A model generated the notes under the pieces. That model did not search any database and had not been told where the DNA came from. It worked only from the letters and a program-made list of their open reading frames with translations. From Monomorium pharaonis (Eukaryota > Arthropoda > Insecta > Hymenoptera > Formicidae): a stretch of 64,000 nt of DNA. Position 1 is the stretch's first letter, and every line of letters begins with the position of its first letter. The stretch is taken from positions 36,503,132 to 36,567,131 of the forward strand of contig NC_050467.1 of NCBI RefSeq assembly GCF_013373865.1. The letters run 5' to 3'. This document shows positions 33,154-44,513 of this stretch, piece by piece. The position numbers and the translations under genes were made by a program.

Positions 33154-33562
33154 TACAGGGTGTCCCAACGCACGTGGATCATTACTCGTAAAAAGGTAAA
33201 AGGGATCGAGATGAACATAAAAGTCCAATATTGTCTTGGGTTAGGTCTGCAAATAATCGAGATATTAACGTATGGAATTCTCAAATAATCGAATTAATTT
33301 CTATCGTAATTGTGAACAGTAAATAATAAAAACTTATCAAACATTCATAATAGATTTTTTTTCGTGTTATGGCTCAAGCGGATCGAGCTCTTCTCGGCGC
33401 GCTCTCATTCGCATAATTTGAAAAATTAATACCTTGATTATTGGTGGACCTAATCCGAGACTTAACCCAAGACCTAACCCAAGACAATATTGGACTTTTA
33501 TGTTCATATCGATCCCTTTTACCTTTTTACGAGTAATGGTCCACGTGCGTTGGGACATGTAT
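33154..33562. mobile_element. Short foldback element of the CAGGGTGT family
   Basis: Left arm ATACAGGGTGTCCCAACGCA and right arm (inverse) share over 90 bases, including AAAAGTCCAATATTGTCTTG and the AGGTCTxxxAATAATCGAG run. The same inner core is found in the large palindrome at 44514-47036. The ends resemble mariner-like MITEs that start CAGGGTG and sit at TA. No transposase. Confidence 0.65.
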
Positions 33563-33690
33563 ATTGTAATATAATCAAACTTAGCAAACCGATGGATTAA
33601 AGCTGGTATTGCGTAGTAGATATTAATATCCACTGTTCAGCTTTTAAAGGAGCTATAAATTTGTAATATTTGTTGATGAAGCAACTCTTT

Positions 33691-34717
33691 TGTCACGTTC
33701 TGATTTTAACGTCCGTTTTGGGTCAATACATTTAAGTAATTGACCCGGGGATGGACAAGTTTGTGAGAAAAATTAATCTTTACCGAAAATATAACGAATT
33801 TTATAAATTTGATAACGAAGATCTGTTTTCTTAATATTTTTAAAATAAGGAAAGTTAATTTCAAAATCAACTCTTTTGGGTTTATATTTATTTGGTTCAG
33901 AAGATTGACTCAAGAGTTTATCTAATTCAGTTATTAATTTCAGAGGATCGCGATTTGAGATTATTGCTTGATTAATTGATATCTCAATCTTTCAATTCTC
34001 AAACATTTACCATTCTTTTTGGGCATTTAATATTTTAGAGTTAGATTAAAATTCTCTGTTGCCACACCTGAGAAAGAGTCAGGATTCAGGCGATCTGTTG
34101 CCACGCTAACGTCAGGACCCGAAAAATCAATCTCAATGCTCTCGGCAGCAACAGAGTTTTGATTTGATCTGTTGCCACTCAAAGGCAGCGACAGAGTTAG
34201 AAGGAAAACTAAAATGATCTTGAAAGAGAAATCAAGTTAATTACCTTTATTCCGAAAATCTGATTTCGAAACAACAAACCGAACTGAGCCTAAATGCTTA
34301 GAGTAAGTCCGCTAAGGACTTCGATTAAAGATCGCTCGAGTTTAAAGGTCACGACAACCCCAGACTAACTGATTAACTGTCGGACTAACCTAAGTTACCG
34401 TAAGCAAAGTATCGCAATAGACTTTAGACTATGGACTGAGGACTAAAGACTGACAAGCGTTATTATTCCCTCATATTTATATCTAATTTCTTATACATTT
34501 TTGCCCCTACTCAATCTTATTTTTCTAGTGGAGGAGGAAGGTTGTGTCTCGGCGTGTAACCCTATGCTCTATCGATTTCGATTCCGGTATCGACCTGCGC
34601 CTAGTATCACCAGTAACTGAATAACAAATCAATACTCATGCATTCCAATATTAAGATTTAATTTAAAATAATAATTATTATTACAATTTAAATTTAGGTG
34701 TTCCTGCGTACGTTACA
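33691..34717 (-). mobile_element. Solo LTR of the 49.8-kb retroelement family
   Basis: On the minus strand it starts TGTAACGTACGC and ends ATCAGAACGTGACA, like the 5' LTR at 49813-50879. It is flanked by the 4-bp duplication CTTT (33687-33690 and 34718-34721). With both ends and the duplication present and no internal region, it is a recombination-derived solo LTR. It carries its own version of the LTR-embedded ORF (34026-33773), broken by a single-base deletion. Confidence 0.9.
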
Positions 34718-34749
34718 CTTTAGTCAAATATTTGAAAGGTAGAAGGATG

Positions 34750-35710
34750 CGATCATAAATTTACATATTTAGTTAATTTATTCAAATAACCTGAGTATAA
34801 AAGAACGATTCATCAGATCACGAGTGATATTCCCTTGTGATCTGACTATTGTAATATCCGAGATCGCATATAGGATTAAGGAGTATGGGAGCACTTCACT
34901 TGATTTCTTATGTCTAAATTAATAAGAACATGCAATAATTACAATAGGCAATAATAAAACACTAGTGTATAAATCAATGATTAAGTCAAATAATATAATT
35001 GTGCAATTAAATTGATTGAGTCTTGAATGCGTTTATGAAATCAAGTATATAACTGTTGAACTTAGAATAATTATTGAATTGTTGCGTATAAATTATTGTA
35101 ATCAATAAATTGAATATTATTTTATATTAAGAGGCGTAAAACGTAACGTAGAATATCGTAATAATGATTAGATTGTAAACGTACAAGTTGGATATTAAAT
35201 AAAGTTAAAATGGATGGAAGAATATTAAGTCATAAATTAAATTGCATTAAATGAAATTAAATTGAATTGAATAGTAGTATAAGTCGTATTTAATTAAATT
35301 GAGTTGTCTGATTTGTTGTATTAGATTGAATCGTGAATTAAATCGGATCGTGAATTAAATCGCATTAACATGAATAAAATCAAATCGAGTAGTAGGTTGT
35401 ACACAGTATTAAAATGAATTAAATTAAATTAAATTAGAATATCAATGCACATTAACATAAATCAAATTAAATCGGATTGTAGAATATATCACATTAAAAT
35501 AAAATAAATCAGAATATCAGAATATCAATGTACCAATATATCAATGTAACAGAATGTCAATGTGTCAATCAAGCTGCATTAAATTGAATTAAATTAAGTT
35601 GTCTTGAATTAAAATAAAATCAAAGTGTGAATTAAATTGTTTTAAATTAAAATTAAATTGTTGAAATTGTGAATTAAATTGAATTAAATTAAATTAAATT
35701 GTGAATTATA
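34750..35710. repeat. AT-rich low-complexity tract (TTAAATTGAATTAAAT variants)
   Basis: From about 35200 to 35710 the sequence is largely permutations of AAATTAAATTGAATTAAATT and ATCAATGTAYCA. No gene. It abuts the start of Polinton copy B. Confidence 0.6.
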
Positions 35711-35736
35711 GGCATGCAAAATCGCGAATAGCAAAC

Positions 35737-36000
35737 ATGTATCTCATACTATCACATCCTTTCAATATTATAAATTTGAGCGCTGAACAATAACAATTCG
35801 TACCAAAGATCGTTCTGTTACGCGAGTGCGACAACTATGTCGAACACGTGTGAGACAAGCTCCCGGAACATATAAAGATTGTTTTCGAAGTTCAACAATA
35901 TCGTCGCTGCAACGAGCATTATAATCAGCCGTGGCAGCAAACGCACATCGACGGACCCGCGCCGTTGATCAAGAATTGTACCGAATGCCAGCTGTCACAA
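35737..36000 (+). pseudogene. Copy B version of the small SOCS-box-like gene
   Basis: The ATG at 35737 opens the frame, but TAA after AEQ (near 35792) and a TGA after EHV interrupt it. Conserved parts are VPKIVLLRECDNYVEHV, KLPEHI, CNEHYNQPWQQTHIDG and the C-terminal CTEC. The L-x3-C-x3-V spacing is kept from copy A, and the stop overlaps the PLA2 start exactly as there. Confidence 0.5.
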
Positions 36001-36620
36001 AGGTGAAAAGCGGCTGCGGTCATCTTTTGAATCGCGCGATAAACGCATTTCCATTCGAGCTACATATCCCCGGTTATCAATTTTGTGGACCGGAAACGCA
36101 CTTGGAAAAACGATTAGCTAGAGGCGATAGGGGAATAAATTTGCTGAACGCGTCGTGCCGCGAACACAACATTGCGTATTCTCGGAGCAACAAACTCGTT
36201 GACAGACACGTGGCGGACGAGATACTCACCGCGAAAGCACGAAAACGCGTAATCGCGAAAGACTCGGCTCTCGGAGAAAGAGCAGCCGCCGCTGTCGTCT
36301 GGGCAGCCATGAAAGCCAAGACAAAGATAGGTATGGGTATAAAGAAAAAAAGGTAGCGAAGAAAAACGTATACTTCCGATAGCGAGACAAGGCGGCATGT
36401 TATCAATTTTACCGATGTTGGGCGTGCTCGGATCATTGATCGGCGGAGCGGCTGGTGTAACAAAGGTGGTAAACAACCAAGCAAAGTTGCGCGACGTTAG
36501 CTCGAGGAGCTGCAACGTCACAATCGCGCGATGGAAGGGCGCGGAATGTATCTCGCCCCATACAGAGGCGGACAAGGGCTGTACCTCGCTTCGTACAAGT
36601 GCGGAAAAGGGGTGAAAGCG
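35983..36620 (+). pseudogene. Copy B phospholipase A2-domain protein, dead
   Basis: The start ATG (about 35983; MPAV context) and most of the PLA2 domain remain, but the calcium-loop Gly is Glu (CGPET for CGPGT) and the catalytic His-Asp pair reads His-Asn (CREHNIAY). The frame stops at 36356 after KKKR, and the hydrophobic segment (LPMLGVLGSLIGGAAGVTKV) and the two GLYLA-type repeats continue in other frames up to about 36615. Confidence 0.7.
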
Positions 36621-36793
36621 AAACGAAAAAATATGTCAAAAAGGCATTAAACACCCGCAGGTGTGACGACAAATGTGCAACAACATCAATTGGCAAGACG
36701 ATTGCGTATTCCGTATTTCAGAGGTGTTTATGCGGAACGCGTTACCGACGAGCGGTGCGCGTCGAAATGAGAGCGGTATCGTAAATCTGGACG

Positions 36794-37598
<805 letters not shown>

Positions 37599-37854
37599 AA
37601 TCTGGACGATGCGGAGGGTCCCAAACTCACTGGGTAGCGTACGCAAAGAGGAAAACCACGTATTTCGACAGTTTCAGCAATCTGCAGCCACCCAGAGAAC
37701 TCGTACGATACTTTGGGGACGATGTGACAAAGATAGAGTACAATCGAACGTCATATCAAACTTACGATCAAAGGAATTGTGGACAACTTTGTCTGTTATT
37801 TTTACACTCGATTTAAAGACTGACATTGCGCTGTTTAAACTCAGTATTCGTGCA

Positions 37855-38364
37855 AACATGTCGCTGACACTTACACCTGCAAGATTTTATCGTTGGTGGA
37901 GAATTTATCGTTAAAGAATTTGCCTCTCTCAATGATGGATTTGAACTCACCCATTACATGTTTACACTCACCTATCCATGGGAATACCTTACCAAGACAA
38001 AAAAACGTCAGGTGGCATGGTTGAAAGTGAATCATCACGGAATATCATGGGAGGATGAATTGATTCCGCTCAGTATGGCTAGAGATTTAATTACAAAGGT
38101 AGTGATGGGTACAACTGCAACCGATAATGAAATTGTCGTGTACGTAAAGGGAAGTGAGAAACGAGAATGGCTGCAGGACTTACTCCTGGACGAGGCGACA
38201 GAGGAAGCTAATGTCGAAAATATTGCGAGATGCATTACGAAGACATAAAATCTCTAAACAAGTTGGACATTACGTACATCTTACATTGTCGAAATCATGT
38301 GAACAATTGCGCTTTACAGAATGTATTTAAACTGTTTAATTGGTGGTCTAGCAATAAAAAATAA
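37855..38364 (+). pseudogene. Copy B DLQGF-type gene, fused to penton start by deletion
   Basis: The ATG at 37858 with SLTLT is the start of the penton gene; after five or six codons the sequence jumps to the inside of the DLQGF gene (RFYRWWRIYR frame, then IVKEFASLNDGFELTHY). The body reads YPWEYLTKTKK, VAWLKVNHHGISWED, GTTATDNEIVVYVKG. A one-base change near 38226 shifts the frame before the conserved tail CALQNVFKLFNWWS. The position equal to copy A's TGA is TGG here. Confidence 0.65.
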
Positions 38365-38517
38365 TTTTTTTTGTGTTGTGCATTTCTTTATATTTCCATT
38401 ACCCGTTTATATTTTCTCTTCCTTATTTTATTAATTAAAATAGTTTTTAAGTTAGGATAATTGGTAGGAAAAAATAATTTTAAAACAATATTTTAAAACG
38501 TTTAAATATATACATAT

Positions 38518-39260
38518 TTATTTATTATTCAAAGTATCATATACAATATTGTCTGATGCATAAGCCATCAGTTCACAATCTACGAGCGATGTTTTTACAC
38601 ATATTTCATTTAATAGCTTTACAGCATCGCACTTATTATTAATGTTATTTCGTTGCAAGCAGTTTACAAATCGATCATATTTTTCTTTCACTACAAACAT
38701 ATCCCGCGACAACTCAAAGTATACATTATTGATGACATCTTCAAGATTTAGTAAAAATTGCACGGTCAATGGTTTCATATACAAAGCTTTGTTATTCAAT
38801 GTAAATTTTACGACACTCTCGTTATGTAATTTGACGAGTTCTATAAGAAGATTATCAATCCACAGCGATGTAGCGGTGCAGGCGACTGCAGGAGTCGCTC
38901 AATATTCATGCGTTTCTCGATTATTATTATCCATACGTCACGTGACAGCGATATCTGATTGTCTTTGTTGTCACCAAGAATCATCTCTACAAAAGGTTCA
39001 AGTCCCACACTGACTCCAAATATTTGTAGGCAGTGGCGGTTAAAGCAAATCGCTTTCCTAGGATGCGAGGAGTATAACGCGGTTGCGATAATGTTCTGTA
39101 AAAAGAATATATCAAGTTATAGAAAAATATAGAAAATATATAAGATTTAAATATATAAAAGATTTTAATTTAATTAAAAATACTTACGATTTATCGCATC
39201 CATCATTCTGTTGGATCGGAACATAATAGTTCATCTCGTACGTTTCTTTCTTCAGAAGCT
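38518..39260 (-). pseudogene. Copy B version of the intron-containing left-end gene
   Basis: Exon 1 begins at an ATG near 39237 (MNYYVPIQQN), a GTAAGT donor follows at about 39188, and the acceptor TTTTTACAG is near 39100. The second exon reads LSQPRYTPRILGKRF and ATAYKYLESV before frameshifts near 39000; the intact tail is 38799-38518 (MYMKPLTVQFLLNLEDVINN...DTLNNK). It confirms the splice sites of copy A. Confidence 0.65.
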
Positions 39261-39539
39261 TTACAATCGGACTTCCACCAATTAACTGTTGCGGTAACGT
39301 TGTTGAAGCTTTACCGTTCGTATTCCACTAATTGACAGTTGCAATAACGTTGTCGGGGACTCTTTTTATGTTATTATCCCCTCTACAAAATATCTCAATT
39401 TTTATCCCTCTCTACAAAATATCTAATTTTATCCCCTCCACAAATATCTAATTTTTAACGCGTTCACTGCCGATTCATTATCTAGAAATTTAAGCTGCCG
39501 ACGATTCGGCGTTTCGTGCAATAAATATTCTTAGAAATT

Positions 39540-39900
39540 TGTAATTGTTTATATTAGGTTGCAACTCGCATATTATTTTACTTAGAAATGTTTATACTGA
39601 TAAGCGACAGAATGACCCATACCCATAGATAAAAATTATTTATACCTAATTACTACTCTTAGCCGCAGAGTCTAATTGTTTATATCAGGTTGTAACTCGC
39701 ATATAGTTTTACTTAGAAAGGTTTATACTGATCGATAAGCGATAATCGATAAGTAATTGTTTATATCAGATTACAACTAAGTTTATATAAAAGTTTATAC
39801 TGATAAGCGGCGATCGACTGGTATTTGTTTATATCAGATTACAACTAGCATGTTGTTTACATAAAAGTTTGTACTGATAAGCGGCGGCACCCGCACAAGT
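39540..39900. repeat. Tandem repeats at the Polinton outer (left) end
   Basis: Four copies of a unit of about 90 bp containing TAATTGTTTATATCAGRTTR, CAACT and AGTTTATACTGATAAGCG. The inverse motif is present left of copy A at 8770-8830. They may be the outermost terminal repeats of this Polinton family. Confidence 0.5.
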
Positions 39901-40800
39901 GACGTCACCCCCCCCCCCACGTGACGTCATACCCCTCCCCGCAAATACCCCCCCCCCCCCGCGCCTCACCCCCCTGGGTCAGAACCACTCTATATATCCT
40001 ACTTATCAGCAATTTCAATCTGTAAAAATAAAATATTGGGAACACTGAATATTAAATATATATATATATATATGTAACGACAAAAGAAAAATTAATATCA
40101 ATAAAAAAAATCACGAACTTGATGTTAAAAGAATTATTACGATCGAGTCAAGGCTGTTAATTAATGAAAAGAATAATCAGAAACTAACTGCTACAGCTAA
40201 TTAATTAATTAATGATTTAATTAAACTTTTAATAAAGTGACAGTTCGAATACATCACTCGAACTCTTGCCCCTTGTACGAAGTGACTGCTTGAATCACCT
40301 TTTGATTTGTTCAATTTGATTTATTAAATAACTCTTGTTAAAATTATCACAATTTTATTATCTGCTAAATAATAGCTTAATTTAATGGTAACATGTCATC
40401 TTGATTAAAATTTACGAAAAGAAAGAGTGCTTGACATTAACAATAACCATTAATTTTTATTTTGTCGAATTTATACGTTGTGCCTATATGAATTATCTCT
40501 TGTGAATGTATTTACAATTGAACGATTTATTGATGTGTCTATTATGTATTTGTGCCTATTCTTGCTTGATTTGACTTGAAATTTTAATAAGTACTGTAAC
40601 TACCTATGCAACTTATTTTGGCAGTCGCTGCGCGCATGCGAGTGACAGCCAAGATCTTTGCTTAATCAAACCACTATGAATTATTGTGAATGAACCTATT
40701 TTAATTGTATTATTGTAATTTATGTGTATTCAGCAATCTTAAAACTTGATCTGAACTGCTGTATTAGTAATATTTAAAGAATTTAACAAATCATTTAGAT
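39890..40800. other. Non-coding, with C-rich runs and a TA repeat
   Basis: Poly-C runs and two facing TGACGTCA-type palindromes lie at 39895-39930, then AT-rich DNA with (TA)n at 40062-40074. No gene recognised. Confidence 0.5.
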
Positions 40801-40827
40801 TGCTAGGAACATTGTAAGAATCTAAGG

Positions 40828-41467
40828 CACAGTTTAGCTATAACCAGTTACGACAGTACAGTCGGAACCTTTGATGTTTATGTTACCTAGTTACGTGACC
40901 ATCCGCCATGTTTTGGATTGTAAGAAAGCGCGTTATTCGAAGATATAAAACAAAAAAAGATAGTAAAAATATTTCTTATGATTCGTGTCGAATTGTTATT
41001 AAAGAGATAAGTGAATAAATAAAAAAAATTACAGAAAAAGTTAAAGTTAAATTCTGAAATGAGGTTAAACAATAATAAATAAATGGATTTTTTGGAAAAC
41101 AAAAAAATTTTATTCTTGCGTTTCGTCCAGATATGTTTTTACACATGACACAGAAAAATCCACCTTTACTAACTTTACTCATTATTATAATTTATTTCAA
41201 AATAAATAATATTGAAAAAAACACTGAAGATGATCTTCATTAATAATCTTTTCAAAATAATACCTAATTAATATCGCTTAATATCATTGAAAAATTATTC
41301 ACACAATATAACCTCTAACACGCAATTATCACATGTCTAGCTCATAGCTTCGTACCGCGTGGCTCGCCATGTCCGCCATATTTTAGATAGTACAGTTGAC
41401 GCATGCGTCGTAAAATATTATACGAAGAATTTCGCTGACTGTCGTAACTGGTTATAGCTAAACTGTG
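40828..41467. mobile_element. 640-bp non-autonomous DNA transposon with 30-bp terminal inverted repeats
   Basis: Both ends have a perfect 30-bp inverted repeat starting CACAGTTTAGCTATAACC and ending ACGACAGT. The flanks are the 7-bp direct repeat TCTAAGG (40821-40827 and 41468-41474). A minus-strand frame (41182-40976, 68 codons) starts MSKVSKGGFFCVMCKN and has FFCFPKNP, resembling the first half of a THAP zinc finger. THAP fingers and 7-8 bp duplications suggest a P-element-like parent. Confidence 0.8.
40976..41182 (-). pseudogene. THAP-like finger fragment in the 640-bp element
   Basis: CVMCKN followed about 13 residues later by KFFCFPKNP matches the start of THAP domains (C-x2-C ... FPK). 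The expected later Cys and His are replaced by a run of hydrophobic residues, so only the first half is present. It is the only coding-like piece in the element. Confidence 0.4.
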
Positions 41468-41479
41468 TCTAAGGCCTTA

Positions 41480-43385
41480 TATGCATACAAGCATGCAATT
41501 GGTCGATTTTGATTGCATGTAATTGGTCAATTTTATTTAAGTGCCTGAACATTGTAATTTTTTATTAATTCGCGTACAATACCGACGAACATTCAATACC
41601 CCTTACTGTCAACCTGTATCTTTGAGAATATGTTGTGAAAAATCGAAAATTACTATTGTACTGTGGAAATCTCCAATACCTGTTTTGTGATTGGTCGATT
41701 CATTGAAACTGCGAAATTCTGAGCTATCATTGAAGTTTGAAATATCTTGTCTAAACCCTGTTAGGTGCTCCTCTATGAACCCTATTATCCTAGTTTAACT
41801 CCTGTACGATCCTTATTTTGATTAAATTGTGCTTTTCTGAAATAAATGAGTATAAAGGATCCCATTGTGCAAAATACGTAGCTATAATTGAATAGTATTT
41901 GGCGGCCTGGCGGCACGCGACGCGCACGCGCGCACAGCGTCCGGCGACCGCGAATAGTGCGCGTGGCCGCCACTAGGCGAAAGCGCGGCGCCTTAACTCG
42001 GGAGTAAAGTGACAGCATCTGGCTTACATAAGGAGATCACCCACGACGAAGGATCAAGCTAAGCTTCCTACGCTGTATAGTGAGCTCGACAGAGCCTATA
42101 CCAGCAGCTTCCTTTTTTTCGTACGAAGTACTTCAGGGCCTTGGTATTCTGATATTTGGCCCAAGAGAGCTCACATACTTCTAGGATCTCCTCCGGGAGA
42201 CACATCTTAGAATCCTGCCTCGCTGCCGCTTACCTGGCCACCGTGGTCTCCGGACCAATCTGGTGCGACCGGACAACAGAAAGCCTTCAAGGCCTTCGGA
42301 GTCCGAAAAACCACCAGCGAAAAAGGCTGTCATCCCGTGGCGACTCATCCGGATAGAGTTCTCCCCGGAGAAGCTGAGGGACCCGCGACTCCAGCCTAGA
42401 GGTCCTCATCGCTATCCCTCGGTCACCAGGGCTACGTAAACCGTAGGACGCGGAGCGACGCAGACCACAACTTCTGGTCCTGCGATCACCATCGGCCGAT
42501 CGACACAGACCAAGACTGGACCTCGAGTCGTGTCAGACCTCATCACCACGACCTCACAGACGACACCTGAGGCTATCATCGATTCGCCGGAAGCTGCCAG
42601 AACGCCTCGTACTTTGATGAGATAGTTAACGCCGTGCCTAGGAACATCGCCTCTCAACGGTCCCCGCGTCGCGCACCCCCTCGAACAATAAGCTATCCCC
42701 TTCCAGCAACAAGGGCGGCAACACCACCCCTAAATTCGCCCTCTAATCCCCGGCAGCGCGACAGCTGATATTGAAGAAGCCCTTAGAGACACAGTAGAGT
42801 GGAATCGTTTAACACCATACCGGCAGAGGCACTACCTAGCGTAAATCAAGAAGAATTTGACGAATATTTACGGTCTTTGGAATTGCACTCAGCTCCCCCT
42901 CAATAAATTACTATGTCAGTAGTCTCGACAAGAATAGGTCAGAAGTCATAGGAATTTTGGAATTTTGTATAACAAATAAAAGTAGAAGAAATTTTATTTG
43001 ACTAAAGAACTATTTCTATTTCTTTTGCGCACGCACTCGACCCTCCCCACACCGATCCTAGCTCTCGACATCCCGAAGTATTGCCGGCCCAGCAGGTAAC
43101 CTCAAAAGCACAGAGAGCACCCCTAATTTGTGCGACTTAGGTACGCATAAGCTAGGAAAGTCACTCTTCCGGGACGTGACACTATTATGACAGCCATTCA
43201 ACTGTCGAAACAATTAAAAGCCGAAAATTTGAGAAAACCTAGCACGATTCCTAGACCACCCCCTCTTGTACGAGCCGACGTTTATAATGGAGGAAGACGT
43301 CCTCCAGATAATGGTAGCGAAGTGCCACCGAATAATTCCCCTGCTGCTTTCCAAGCTCCTTTTATCAAGGATAAAACGTTACAAA
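41480..43385. other. Unassigned sequence, GC-richer from 41.9 to 43.2 kb
   Basis: The part 41900-42760 is clearly more GC-rich than its surroundings and has many short frames (e.g. 42156-42356) without recognised motifs. The part 42770-42910 translates as AEALPSVNQEEFDEYLRSLE-like sequence, then ends at TAA. It may be a fragment of an unrecognised retroelement. No terminal repeats found. Confidence 0.3.
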
Positions 43386-44257
43386 CGATTTGTAAATAAG
43401 GGATGCGGTCTAGCGTTCTCTCGCTCCTATCCATCGCGCGCTCTCACTTCCACTCATCGCATATATATTTTTTGCGCGTTTTTACTTACACTAAGTTCAT
43501 GATATTATAAGAAGATGTGGGGAGAGAAAGTCGTAAGAATAATCTTACTCTTTGTTATCGGTGATAGACAAAATGTGTCGCCACAACAGTTAAAATTTTG
43601 TAAATAGGAACGCTGTAATTTTCTGTGTCGGCTGCCGACTTATGAGAGAAACAATGCGTGTAGTCGTAGAAGAAAATACTTTTGAAACCTATAGAAGACA
43701 AAATAATACAAAAATCTGAGAAGTGGTGTATGATTTAAAATAAGAGACGTTTGTCGCGCCGACTGACGTTTCAACCGTTACGAATTGTAAATAAAGGATG
43801 CGATTCGTGGAAGGAATGCGATTCGCGGTTTAGCATCGATATTCGATAGTTGCTTGTAAAAATAGCGGCTCGCTGTGAAATTGTATAGTTAAAGAAACAA
43901 AAAAATGACGAATGCTTCGGTTAAGACAAAGGGAATAAAAAAGTAGATGTAGGGGAGGGGGAAGTCGCTGGAAAAAAAAGATCTTTGAAATTCTCTGCTA
44001 TCAGCGATAGACGAAATGTATTGTCCAAACAACTAAAATTTGTAAACAACAATGTTATAATTTTTTTGTCGGCTGCTAACTTATGAAACGCGTAGTCATG
44101 AGAGAAGATACTCTTGAAATTCATCGAAGACAAAATAATATGAAAACTTGAGAAGTAGTATAGAATGAAGAAAATAAAATACGTTTGTTACACCGACACC
44201 TCAATCGCTACGAGGGATGCGATTCGTGGTTTAGCACTGATATTAAGTTGTTCGCAG
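43386..44257. mobile_element. Polinton copy C, inverted right-arm repeats
   Basis: Matches the inverse of copy A from about 23.88 down to 23.02 kb: TTTGTAAATAAGGGATGCGG, the GATAGACAAAATG motif, GAGAAGTGGTGTATGA, and CAATCGCTACRAGGGATGCG. It is interrupted at 44258 by a LINE; the sequence resumes at 49533. Outer end at about 43385. Confidence 0.8.
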
Positions 44258-44513
44258 AGACTTGGTTAGGTGGTGTGAAAGTGAATGGTCGTGTTATGCC
44301 TCTTATTAGTAAGAGACACGGTATTTCGGGATCGCTGTCGTTACTCCTCGGATCAGGTTTTGTGAGAGATAAAGCCAATTGTTAATTAATATGTTTACTA
44401 TATCTTCTTACATTGAGTTACAATAGTTCGTACAAATGGTATGCTGAGCGACACAGGTACGTCGCTGTATGACACGCAAGTAAGCCCACTCGTTGTCTGT
44501 ACCTCAGTGTTTA

